DNA from: Uranotaenia lowii
Taxonomy: Eukaryota > Arthropoda > Insecta > Diptera > Culicidae
Direction: 5' to 3'
Assembly (NCBI RefSeq): GCF_029784155.1
Contig: NC_073693.1
Location: 185,587,802-185,651,801, forward strand
DNA length: 64,000 bases
This document shows, piece by piece, positions 11,477-23,600 of the stretch; position 1 is the stretch's first letter; each line of letters opens with the position of its first letter. Below the pieces are notes generated by a model. The model was not told where the DNA came from. It searched no databases and saw nothing but the letters and a program-made list of their open reading frames with translations. The translations under genes were made by a program, and so were the position numbers.

Positions 11477-11714
11477 GTCACTTGAGCCAGTGCCGATTCA
11501 AAATCTTTTATTGATAATCAACCAATAATAAATATGCAACTGCCATTTCAACACTAAAATCCAACAACTTTCGAGAAAATAAAAAAAGAGGCAACAATGT
11601 AGCCCAACAACACTTCCACATTCACGTTTGACAAAACTTGGCAGTATAGTTCGTAAACAAACACACGAACTGGCCATTTAAAAGAAAGAAGAAGAAGAAG
11701 AAGACTGTCCAGGT

Positions 11715-12840
11715 AAATATTCTATTTGTTCTATATTCAAAATACAGGAACCGCAGTAACAGAATCTCTGTATCTTAGGTTGGCCTGCAATATTTTACTC
11801 GAGATTCAGTTTTATATAGAATGTTGGAAAAACGAAACGCCCACCGGGAGGCGCTTAAACTCAAAGCGACTAGGAGGACACTGCATCATTTCGTCACGAC
11901 ACGAAATCGATCGAAGGAACGTCCCATGTATTCCCAGGCTACGGCTGATTACGAGCGATAAGTGAAATTTCAATATACAACACGAACGCATTTACGCAGC
12001 TGGAAACGAAAGGAAAGTCTTTCTACATGTTCCGAATCCGGCAGGCCCAAAAGAAGGACGTAATGAGTTTTTACGAAAACCAAAGTGAAGTTTTTTTGTG
12101 AAATAATACTGTAATCTTGATAGTGATTATAAAATGTAGTGAAATAATATGCAATGAATTGTACAATCTGCTTTTTCTTTTGTGTAATGCGGGAGCATAT
12201 CCGGGAGATTGAGTTTGTAATAAAATTCAAAATCCTTATATTATATCCCTGAACCATTCATCAGCATTACATAATGTCTTGTATGGTTTGTTGGGAAGAG
12301 TCGGTCCGGGAGGGGTCCCTGATGAAACGCAACTTGGAACGTATTCTCGCTGGCTGTGGTACCGCATCCATTCTGGTTAGCAAAGAATTGATTAATTCCC
12401 GATGATGATAATTGACGGGATTCGGTGGGTGGTTAGTGACAGTTTTTCTTGCAATTTTGTAATCTCTGTAGCGATAACGTAAATTGCAAGTTTGCTAGCA
12501 AAATTTTAATCAGATATGTACATGTTTGTTTCAATAGGTAGGCGCCACACTATTTGAGAAATTAACTTTCGCTGACTTAGTATCTGATCCATTCTGTTTT
12601 GCGATGGAATGATTGATTCCCAAACAAAGTGGCACTCGATGGGGTTGATGATGAAGCTACTTCCAGGAGAAAACTCGATGATATTAGGATATTACTTGTA
12701 GTACCTGGTGAAAAAAGATTGATCTTAGTCGTCTCCCGAAACAGCTTTTTCCTTCACCGGGGGAAAATAATTTTATTCAAATACTCCACACACACACATT
12801 TTTGTTCATATTTTGATCGGATTTGAACTGTCATTCTTTG
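11715..12840. other. Remaining right half of the composite element, mixed composition
   Basis: Apart from the possible broken ORF ending at 11965, this stretch contains patches that read like coding DNA, for example an open stretch at about 11967-12090. The patches do not join into one frame. No RNA gene was seen. It is probably decayed transposon coding sequence belonging to the hAT or PIF-like host element. Confidence 0.3.
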
Positions 12841-13018
12841 TTGGTTTTCTAGAGAGGTTTTATAATTGCTTTGTAGTGCTCTACTAAACCAAAAAAATTG
12901 ATGGTTATAAAACATTCTTTTTTGTGGTTTTCTTCAAGGTTGGTTTTCTAGAGAGGTTTAATAATTGCTTTTTAGAGCTCTTCTAAACCAAAAAAAATTA
13001 ATGGTTATAAAACCAACA
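12841..13018. repeat. Two-unit tandem repeat, about 99-bp period
   Basis: TTGGTTTTCTAGAGAGGTTT begins at 12841 and again at 12940. Each unit continues through CTAAACCAAAAAAA and GGTTATAAAAC with a few differences. It lies close to the right PIF-like terminus and may be subterminal repeats of that element. Confidence 0.7.
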
Positions 13019-14515
13019 CAAAATTTGACAGGAGTTCTATAAACAGATTATTTAGTGGCTTTTAAGCTATCTTAAAGGGCATTCATATAGAGTTCTTAAT
13101 AAATAACGCTACAAAGCAAACAACACTTTATAAATCCCTTATACAACAACTAATTTTGTTTATAAAACCATTCAGAGTTTAAAATGTTGCTTGGGTAATA
13201 TCATCGGTATAATCTTTAATCCTTCTACATCTTGTTAGCCAAATAAATTATATCATAACTCATAAGTACCTAAACTGCAGAGATCGCAGAATAAAAGAAC
13301 ACGCCAGGCAAAACATAGTAAAACTATGTGTTTTTTAATCTTTTTCGGAAGAATACCTTCTTTTAGAGCACATCTCTCATTAATTTTCGCATCAAATTCT
13401 TGGATTTTCATTTCGCTAATGCGTGATTTTTCATAAAATAAAATTAATTTTTTATTGGCTATAAATGAAGCAATAACTCTCTCAACTTTCTGCAATCATT
13501 TCTTTTTCTAATCGCTAGAACTCATATCTAATACTAAAAGCTGAATTGGCCAGATTGGCGAAAATCCATCAATAAAACGAATACCATCAACTTTGGCCCA
13601 TATTCACCTCGAACGTCAAAAAGCCATTGGATTTGTAAGTGCTTACCAAATTAAAATTTCCTTTAGGTTGAACTGGTTCTATTATTGCCTTATCGAATTT
13701 ATCAAATTTACGTCCCACTTTAGCCAAACATCAAAGTCTCAAGTTTTTACTTCATTTATATGCCTAACCAACGTGTAACCTGAAGTTGCTCGCCATGCCC
13801 CTATATTTCTTATTAAACAGTAACTTTTAAAATAAATTTTCATTCAGTTTTGAGTACTGGAAAGAAACACTTATTTCGGATTTTCTGCTGAATTTTCATT
13901 TGTGATTTTTGCTTTCGTCAGCAAAAGCAGATAGTTTGAAAATTTAAAAAAAATGTACAAGTCATAACAAACACAAAGTTCTGTTAAAATTTCAAAACCG
14001 TCATTTTGTGTAATCTAGTGTTACCTAGAACCAAGTTACGGAGAAAATGCAATAATATATGCTAAAACACATTTAGTCAGCTAGTTTTGAACTAAAAATG
14101 AACATTCATAAGAGTTCTTAGACTTGCTGTTTATTGCAAGCATCTATTTAAAGAAAAATACGTTAGGAAGTTGAAAATGTAAGCATTTTTGAAAATCCAC
14201 CTCAAATACCGATTTTCATACCGATTTTTAGGATTTACATACCGATAAAAGATTTTTTTGGGTTTCAAAATACCGATAGAAATGTGGCATCACTGCCTGG
14301 CATTAAAAATCTGTCTCAGACTCTACGTTTTTAGAATTATAATGTCATCTATTCCTCAGTTACTAACAGACGGCTCTTTATTTCATTAGTAGTAAATTTT
14401 AACTGACGGAAGAATTAGATTTTATATCAAAATTTTTGTACCCATATCACTCTATCAACAAATATGAACTTTACTAAAAAAATGTTATTTTCTTTCTTTT
14501 TTTTTAACATTACAG

Positions 14516-14662
14516 GCGGTAAAACCAAACAGATCGCATGAGCTTAAAGCTCGACTAGAACAACTTTGCCAAGATAATGCCGCCTTAGAAGAAAAAGTCT
14601 TCGAAATGTCTGTTTATCAAAATGAAGTGGAGGCTCTGCGGGAGGAAATATCCAAATTACAG
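14516..14662 (+). CDS. SPECC1L: Cytospin exon a (coiled coil)
   Basis: The acceptor is TTTAACATTACAG after a T-rich tract and the donor is CAG|GTAACT. It encodes 49 residues in phase 0: SHELKARLEQLCQDNAALEE and then heptads ending VEALREEISKLQ. The text is typical of the SPECC1L coiled-coil region. This is the leftmost exon in the window and is not the gene start, since no ATG precedes it in frame. Confidence 0.93.
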
Positions 14663-17600
14663 GTAACTAGAAAGTTAAGATAGATGTTATAACCAATGTG
14701 ATCTTTACATTTATTTTTTTATTGCAGTCGTCACAAGAAATGGGCAGTAGTGAGATACAACGGCTGCTGGAAGAAAATGAAAGTTTACGAAATCGTTTGA
14801 AAACTGTTGTTCACTCGCCACTCTCCGACTCAGAGAAACAACAGATAATCAAAGATTCACAACGATTACACAGTTCAGCTCCGGCGTCGATAGCACTTCC
14901 TAATGTAAGAAAATCGAAGTTAAGAGATAGTTCCAAAAAAATTACCTTACATTTTTTGTTTCTAGAATTTGGATATGGAAGGCACACCATGCGTCACCCC
15001 AGATTGGGACAAGCAGTCTTCTAGCAGTGAAATAGCGGTAGCATGTCTGCAAGATAAGATAACTCAGGTAAGTAAATTTCTACTCGATAAGCATTGAACG
15101 ATGTGTAAATGATGTTGGAAATAATGTAAACACTAATCAAATCAATAATGATCTCATTTAATTGAATTTGATATCAGAACAAATTTTGTGAGTATACCAT
15201 TTACTTGTCATCTTCCGTAAAAATAAGCAGTTTTTCAACTTTCAAAATTTGTCAAAAAGAATTTAGGTATAACAAATATTCATTCATATAGTTAAAGCTG
15301 GGGGATCATGATAATGATAAAAAATTTGAAAATATATTTTTGTTTTTTTTCACTTACCTTTTTTAGAATTGAGTATGTCATCGTTGAAATTTAAAAATTT
15401 TAGTAGGAAATTAAATTGATTTTTGCAATTATTCTTTATTTATAACATAACTTTGTTAAAAGCCTAGCTATGTTGAAAAAAATAATCGCAAAATGATGGT
15501 AAAAAAGCCATCTTTTAAGCATGATATGAGATAAATAACAGTCACTACAAGTTTATGCCCTACAATCGTTTATAAAGGTATCTATTTTTATGCGTTGTGA
15601 CGTCACGAAAATACCTCTGTTTTTCAATTTATGATTTACTGAAATTTCACATATTGTCGAAAATTGGAGGTCTCTTCAAACTTTTTGAGTGGAATTTAAT
15701 GCAATTTTTAGATTGAAAATCGGTTTAGAAGGTTGTGAGTTGCACCTGGGTAAAGAATGCGTTGTGACGTCACGTAACTTTATTTTCTTTTTTTTTAAAC
15801 GTTCAAGACTTTTTACTTCAACACTATTATAGTATTTCTTCAATACAAGCTCAACACAACAATGCGCTTCAAAAAACGAATTCTATTATCAAGTTTTTAA
15901 AGAAACTAAGTTTTTGGCGTTAACTCGGTTGTTTTTAAACATTTCTGATAAAAAAAATAAAATCACGCTTAAAAACACTTGATTCGAGAACTAACAAACT
16001 ATCAAACCAATGAAATCTTCATCGATTTCGTAAAAGAATATTTGTGAATCATAAATCAGGTAGTTATCTGTGATTTGAATAAAAATCTTGCAAAATGATC
16101 AAGTTCTTCATATATCTAAGTTACAATGAAAAACACTGCTAGTAGCTTCTATTTCTTTCTGGCATTATGTTCAAACAAAATAAGTTCAATGGAATAAATG
16201 TAATGAGATTTAAAAAATCTTTGAACAAGGTAATCTCAATAGATTAACTTTTTATATGAAAAAATTCATAAGACTTTCATAGAAATTAATAAATAAAATT
16301 AATTAAATTATTCTAATAAAAACCTTCCTTAATTGATATTTCCACCTCAAAGAATGTTACTAGAAAATCCAAATCGAGCCCCGTATTCACTTAAAATCTC
16401 AGAGAGACTTTTAACTGAATTGCAAAATTAAATAAATTAAAATATGCACTAGCACACGGTCTCATGCAAAATTTATGCCAGATTATTCTGAGGAACCTTG
16501 TTGTGCAACACACCTGAAGTTTGTATGGAATTATGTGGATTTTGTCGGTATGACCAAAGAAAACAGTTTAGGTCTTTTTCAACCAATTTTTCTTTTAATT
16601 TGAGTATTTTAAAGCTTTAATTATGACAATATTTCATCTGAAGAACGCATTTCGATTAGAGTTATCATAAAACAGCTATAACGTTCGAAACGGGTATTTA
16701 AGCGTCGATTAACGATCATTCAAGAATTTTATGGGATGAATCATCCAACAGGATGAAAATCCCTGAAAAAAAAAAAAAAATTCAAGAATTTTTTGTAATT
16801 GACCTATCAGAAGCTAATGTTTGAAACTCAATATCTTTTTTACCAAACCATTGTCTGAAAGGGACCTTGAGATAAACTATTTGTCATAACGAAAGTTTTG
16901 TGAATGACTTTAATGAGATCAAATCAGCCGATAGGAACTTCAGAAATTGGTGCAAAACTTGGTTTTCATGTTTCTTCCAAACCAATTTCTCATAATTCCA
17001 TACAAATTTTAGGCTCATGGTTCCATATTTTTCCGTGGTCCAATCCCCGAATTTGGCACTGGACTTTGTGCTAGGCCTAGGATCTATTTTAGCTTGCAAC
17101 TTATAAGATTTTCATAAGTCGGCTGATTTAGGTACTCTAGTGTCCATTAACTAACTTTAAAAGATCGAAGGCTTTTGAAATTATCATTTATTTTTTCTTT
17201 CATTTGCAATTAAAGATTAAAAAGATTCAGAAACACATTTCAACGCTTTTATGAATAATTACTTCCTAGTATTAGTTTTTTTTCTAAATAATATTCACAT
17301 GATCGCACATAAAAACTTCGAATAAAATTGATGTGAGCAGTGTTGCAAACCTTATCTGCTTATATGGGCCTTTGAGAATTAATTCCCCTTATTTTTTGGG
17401 AACAAATGGATCGATTTCATCAACAAATCACATTATTTTTTAAGTTTTTAAGCATTTTTAGTAAATTCAGCATTAATTTTATGATTATACTTTGGTTTAA
17501 ATAAACCATGTCGCTGACCATAAAATTTCGTGACGTCACAACGCTTTGCAAAACTCTGCTTTGTGACGTCACGAAACTGAATCGCTCTAGAATAAATTGA

Positions 17601-20600
17601 AATCAAAATTTGAAAAAATCGAAAACAGCAATTTAATGGTTGTAATAAATCGATACTTTCCTGAAATTTTCATAAAATTTGATCGAATAGAAGAGCAGAA
17701 AAATGCGGTGTTGTAAAAAAAACTGAAAAGTTAAAAAAAAGCGCGTTGTGACGTCACGATTCCTTTTGCTTATATTTTGTTGACTATTTGTTCTATAAAA
17801 ATATTTTTGGTTTCAAAGTGTAGAGAATTAGATTTTGAGCATAGATGGTATAATTTTGTTCAATGTGCGACATGACCTGTAATACTTACATACAATATAC
17901 CAAAAAAAATTTTTGCAAACGTTGTGACGTCACGCTGGAATGGGTCATATTTTTCTGAAAAATAATTAAAACATTTAATTTTTGTTGGCCCGACAACCTA
18001 TCGTAAAGGTAAAAAACGACAACGAAGATGTAGCATTTCTATGAGTAAAGTTTTCATAATTCCGAATGATTAAGAAAAACACTCCTTCGAAAAATGGAAG
18101 TCTAATTTCACTTAAATTAAAATAAATTAGCCCGGTAGAATAGTCAGTCTACTCTACGGTTCCATTTTAGAATATGTAGTTGGTTGTTGAAAAAACCAAC
18201 ATGTAAGAAAATGTCTCTCCGCCCATTTTCAAAACTTTTTCATTTTCCCAATTTTCTATCTGTATTTCATTGTAATAATTGTATATCGCTATTTAAGCGC
18301 TTTTCGATAGTCCATCATATTGTATGTATGTTCGAACGATTTTTCGTTGTTACTTTATTGTTTACACTTACTATTGGACTGGGTTTAGTTGTTTCATTTA
18401 ACCTTCCTAGGCCGTTCGGGTCAATATGACCCGAAGCGAACTTTAAAATCATCATAACTCTTTTGAAAAAAATCGGAAAAATATGAAATTTGGAACATAT
18501 TACTAAAACCACGAGATACATAACCTGTAGAAAAAGCGACTTCCTATGACCACCGGAAATGCCACAACTGGCAAGCCGAAAAAAAAAGTTACACAAAAGC
18601 CGTTCGGGTCAATATGACCCGAGAGTTTGCGCGCATTCCGCTGATGATATATGTTAACCGATTTTCATGATTTTACATTCATTAGTTAGGAAATTTATTC
18701 TAGTTTCTGAATGTATAAAATTTCAGTTGATGTAACTTATCCGAACGTCTGGATTCTGCTCCGAATGGAAAAAACTCCGAAAATAATGTCTTCTCAGAAT
18801 TCCCATATCTTATAATTGCTTTGACGTATTGAAATTATTTAATAAGTTTTGAAATTATGAAAAATAAATCTTTTTAAACATATAGAAAAATTGATGGTCG
18901 TATGGAATTTTTGGTCGCTAGCGTGGAATTTCTGAAAAAAAGGTTCTTTTTATGAACTTTTGCTTTGCAGTGTTGTATCTCATTCTTAACTGAACCGATT
19001 TCCAAAATTCAAATTTTAGTTTTATTTTGATAACATGATAATCATTTTCACTGAATACACTTAGTATCTCAAATATTACTGTTGTTCGTAATACGACAAT
19101 GAAAACAAGATAAAAATCGTGATTTTCGAACCCGTCTGTTATGGTGCGCACATTTCTCATTTTGTTATCGTGATTTCTTAAAACTTTTCATCAAACCTGC
19201 CCATTTTTTATATACCCAATGATAGATTTTAATCTCTACAATCGATTGATATGCTGTTTATGTAGTTTTTCAAAAAATTGTAGCAACGTTTTCCGAATTT
19301 ACTAGAAGATATCGGAATTCGTCCAGATTTTCAAAAGTTTTGTAGCAAGCAAGCACAACCCCCCGGGAGAGCGTAAATCGAACAAAATCCATGGCTCTCC
19401 CGGTCGTGCTCTCAAAATCTGCCGTCCTATAGCAGACTGAAGGAATCGCCCGCATGGTTACGTAGGGTGGTTTGTGCTGATACGTATGAATATTTTTACG
19501 TACCTAATTCATAGCTTAGTCATTCCCCCTTATTCTGCGCCGCGCGTGAGGTGACGATAGTCGAGTCGAGTCGGAGTCACGTGAGTCTTGTCACCTTATT
19601 TCCGAGGCCGATGTGACAGAGCATACGATTTGTCACTCACGGTGACTACTAGATTAGGATAAGAACTCAAAAAGTTCATTCTCAAAGACGTTTGTCGCCT
19701 CAAGCGACTACTGGAATCGGATGACTCGACTATCGTCACCTCACGCGCGGCGCAGAATAAGGGGGATTGTCTTCATCATTTTGATTGTTTTTCAGCTTTT
19801 CAAAGTTACAGAGACCTAGTTCAGAATTTATTTTATCTTTAATGCATAGTGTGGTTTCAAAACGACACTTTATTTAAATTTTTTCGGAAGCGCGTGGATA
19901 TTGTTATATTAAAAACAATCACAACCAATATTACAACGATTTAAATCTTTAAGTTTATAATACTATAAATATCGAGTTTTAATTTACATGTGAAATATAA
20001 GACAAAATATTCATAAAAGTGATTTAAATCATAATTTGAACTCATCGTGGTGTTATGAGAATTAAAAGAAGCTTTGAATGAATTAGTGATTGCTATATCA
20101 ATTTAAAAACAGTCGTGTTTAAAAAGGTTAAGACATTATGTTCCAGAAAATTGTCAGCGAAATCTTTTGTTTCAGTGATATTTTTTTAAATAGATATTCT
20201 TCATTTACATAAGTGTGATTTTTATGATTTTACTCATGTTTTCTTCAAAAAGATTCATAATTTGAACTTATTATTAGGATTAAAAAAAAACTCCAAATAA
20301 ATTATAAATAATTTATGATTAAAACTTCAGAAATAGTTTTATGGATTCATAATGCTGTGCTTCGAATTGTGAGATCTAAACCAGTTTTTCGGATTTTATT
20401 ATTTTAATTTTTGAATTCCCAAATATGAATTTTGATGGATAATGGATAAATAAGTAATTGAAAACTAAGACAAAAGAATTGCTTATTCTTAATTTCAAAT
20501 TCATAACCCAACAAAAATTAGAATTCAAATTTAAATTTGATAGTTTCGATTTTAGTATCATAAATATGAAACTTACAATTTTATAGTACGAGTTTTCAAT

Positions 20601-23600
20601 CGTGAGTTTGTTTTATTTTTTAAATAAGGGTTTAAAAAAGAATTGAAAATTGTGGACTTTTTATTCAAAATTCACCATTAGAAGCTTAGTATTGTGAACA
20701 ATTTTATAATTTCGATTTAAGAGTTTTGAATTCAGAAAAAAAAATTGTGAACATAGAAAAATTAATCATGAATATTGAATTATTTATTCTAAAATTTTAT
20801 TCTTCATTCGGATTTGAAGTTCAGATTTGTAATCTGAAATATAAACAGCAAATCTTATTTTAATACGTATTGTTTTGAAATAATTCAAAAATTAACATCG
20901 AAATCATTCACACTTGTGTAAAAGTCTTATGTATGTATGTAAATTTTATGTTACAAATAAAAATCAAAGAAGATGCCACCGAAATTATTTTGCCAAATGA
21001 GAATTCCAAAACATTTCTGAACTAGGTCTCTGTAACTTTGAAAAGCTGAAAAACAATCAAAATGATGAAGACAATGACTTAGCTATGAATTAGGTACGTA
21101 AAAATATTCATACGTATCAGCACAAACCACCCTAAGTAACCATGCGGGCGATTCCTTCAGTCTGCTATAGGACGGCAGATTTTGAGAGCACGACCGGGAG
21201 AGCCATGGATTTTGTTCGATTTACGCTCTCCCGGGGGGTTGTGCTTGCTTGCTACAAAACTTTTGAAAATCTGGACGAATTCCGATATCTTTTAGTAAAT
21301 TCGGAAAACGTTGCTACGATTTTTTGAAAAACTACATAAACAGCATATCAATCGATTGTAGAGATTAAAATCTATCATTGGGTATATAAAAAATGGGCAG
21401 GTTTGATGAAAAGTTTTGAGAAATCACGATAACAAAATGAGAAATGTGCGCATCATAACAGACGGGTTCGAAAACCACGATTTTTTTTTCTTGTTTTCAT
21501 TGTCGTATTACGAACAACAGTAATATTTGAGATACTAAGTGTATTCAGTGAAAATGATAATCATATTATCAAAATAAAACTAAAATTTAAATTTTGAAAA
21601 TCGGTCCAATTAGAGCAAGTCCAATGGTGTTGGGAAAAAGTGGTAGGAATTTTGACGTCTGTAGCACAGATGGGAATTTTTCTATCGTGAAATATAGACC
21701 AAAAATGTTGGCCGTCCACCGGTGTGATAGAATACGAAGATATAACATCGAAAGCAACCAGCGATGCCAACTGAATTTGCTTTTCAGTAATTTTACTGAC
21801 TTTTTTAATTTTGAATTCACCGTTTGAAAATTGAAATCAAATTCATTTTACTTGATCATTAACTTGAAATATAGTACCTAGTGTCAATATGAAAATTTTA
21901 TTATTTATATATATTTTTTTTCTCGAGGGATTTTAAGCATCTTTGTGGCTTATTCATCCCGATTATTATTTATATGTATATTATATGTAAAGTTTTTGAA
22001 CTCTTCCTAAATCATTTTCAAAGTGATAATTAAGCAAGTGACGTATAAAAAGTATAGGTAATTCAGACACAAGCTGAATTTTACTCCCGATTCGACGCCT
22101 ACGTTTGATCTGATTGACACTTGTCGAATTAACAGCGAGGGTTCCGTTTTCTAAAGATGATGGACCCATTAAAGGCGGCGTTCCGAATTTGTTATCGGAC
22201 ATTCCGACGGAATATCTTTTTCAAATAAAAAAACGAAACAATTTCCTACTCCCGAAAACCGCTCAAACAAAACAAACAAACAGAATTTATTTATTCACCC
22301 AGCTATCTGGCATCTCTGCGCCTCAAAATGTATTCGATTGGCAAGGGCATGAAAAAAATTGGCTGTAAGTTTGAAAGAGTTGGTTAACTTCATTGCAATT
22401 CGTATCAATTTAAATGATAAAAGATAAAAAAAAAAAAGAAAATATCACTTTATATTTAAATCCTGAAATTGCTCAATTTTCTTTATTTTCCCCTCAACTG
22501 ATGTTTTGAGCATAAGTTAGATGGCAGCACCGAAGCGTTTCATGCACGAATACTGTATTGCAACGCCGACTCTATCACTCGGTTCGGTGTTGCAAAACAT
22601 CATGTTTTTCTATCACCCTCCGCCAAAAAGTGTTATACGATACAAATTTTGCAGCGCGAAACTGTTCGAATATCAGATTTTCCCAACACCGATGGACGGC
22701 AAATGTGTTGTGATGTGATGTAAACCTTCGAAATTTCCAACTCCATCTCAACCAGTGAACTTGCTCTTATGAATGAGATACAGCGCTGCTAAGAAAAAAT
22801 GTTACCTCTTTTGAAAAGTGAGATTTTTTTTTTCCGGTAATTCCAAGATCTCGACCAAAACTACCATGGGACCCTAAAATTTTTATATATGTTTAAAAAG
22901 ATTTATTTTTCACAATTTTAAAACATATAAAAAAAATTTTTACACAAACCTATACTGCAGATATAAGAATTTTAAAATGATGTCTTTTTTCTGTTCAAAG
23001 CGTTCTATAGGTCATCTGCTAAGTCAAATCGATTTAAATTTTATATATTTAAAATCTTGAATAAATTACCTAAACAATGAATCTAAATTCTTAAATATCG
23101 GTCAAGATATGTGACCAGTGGAACGAAATCAATTTACTAGTCAAAACCAGCGAAAAATAATTTGTTCAAAATTTTGCGAACGGCCTAGGAAGGTTAATTT
23201 ATACGTTAAGGCAGTATAAAATGTTGAATTCTAGTTTTTATCGGTGAAAAGTTATGTCATTTCTAGTAAGTACATCTTAAGAATTTGTTAGAAGTTAGAA
23301 GAAATGAAAGATGTTGAAAATGAGCGGGTAGAATTTTATTTAGAAGCATTATCATCACATACCGATTTTTTGTTCAGCACGGGTCAACTACTCAATACAG
23401 ATAGAGTTTCATCTACCACCACACATTAGTAGGCCAAGCGTGGTTCGCCCCATAAGCGGAAGCGGAATCGAACAAAAAGACGGTATGTGATCGCTCAGAT
23501 AAGCTCCCTTAACTCAGAAATGGATCTATCGATGTGTAGCCTTCTCAGTTTGTTATCATCGCGTTCGTTACAACCGGAGTTTGGTTGCGAAACGTGACGG

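Larger units (their letters stand above)
6006..11702 (+). mobile_element. Full-length I-clade LINE with 12-bp target duplication
   Basis: The insertion is bounded by GACTGTCCAGGT at 5994-6005 and again at 11703-11714, an exact 12-bp target-site duplication. It is about 5.7 kb long with a 5' UTR (6006-6280), ORF1, a 75-base spacer, ORF2, a short 3' UTR and a GAA-repeat tail (about 11683-11702). Both ORFs are intact. The combination of CCHC-type ORF1, APE endonuclease, RT and RNase H is that of the I group (I, Loner and relatives). Confidence 0.95.
5854..11965 (+). pseudogene. Possible older two-exon ORF split by the I-element
   Basis: Removing the LINE at 6006-11702 and one target copy gives a frame open from 5854 to the sequence CTGTCCAG. 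This is followed by a 66-bp candidate intron (11713-11778, gtaaat...cttag) and then an open frame, in phase, from 11779 to the stop at 11963-11965. The first exon includes LLPIGTRAERMQQRF, loosely reminiscent of a SAP-type helix pair. The second is basic (LEKRNAHREALKLKATRRTL). No family was recognised. It may be part of the host hAT's old coding region. The splice model is inference. Confidence 0.3.
2319..13195. repeat. Inverted PIF/Harbinger-like termini inside the hAT element
   Basis: CCCAAGTAACAATTTTAG starts at 2319. The right end (13176-13195) is its approximate complement, ending GTTGCTTGGG. Both are flanked by TAA (2316-2318 and 13196-13198). Subterminal DNA on both sides is rich in TTTTATAACC/GGTTATAAAA. 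A 3-bp TAA duplication suggests a PIF/Harbinger element that landed in the hAT and was then split by the LINEs. The match is short, so the call is tentative. Confidence 0.45.
1756..14295. mobile_element. Composite hAT-type element holding two LINEs
   Basis: The left terminus CAGCGATGCCACA (1756) and right terminus TGTGGCATCACTG (ends 14295) are inverted, and they are flanked by the identical 8-bp sequence CCTGGCAT at 1748-1755 and 14296-14303. An 8-bp duplication next to a CAGNG-type TIR is the hAT signature. Both ends carry repeated copies of TACCGATTTT (about 1769-1886 and 14205-14275), which look like subterminal binding repeats. No hAT transposase was recognised. The interior is largely later insertions: a LINE at about 3130-5731 and another at 6006-11702. 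Confidence 0.85.
18402..23193. mobile_element. piggyBac-like foldback element (TTAA sites)
   Basis: TTAA at 18398-18401 and 23194-23197 flank inverted termini CCTTCCTAGGCCGTTCG. TTAA targets with a CC-starting TIR are characteristic of piggyBac. The two arms (about 18402-19830 and 21005-23193) are colinear inverted copies, diverged but aligned throughout, around a loop of about 1.2 kb. The left arm carries two copies of GTTCGGGTCAATATGACCCG. No transposase was found. Each arm holds one further MITE that is missing from the other arm. Confidence 0.85.

Noticed and set aside
19270..21327. The same 61-codon frame found twice
   Set aside because: It lies in both arms of the piggyBac-like foldback, so the duplication reflects the inverted repeat rather than conserved coding.
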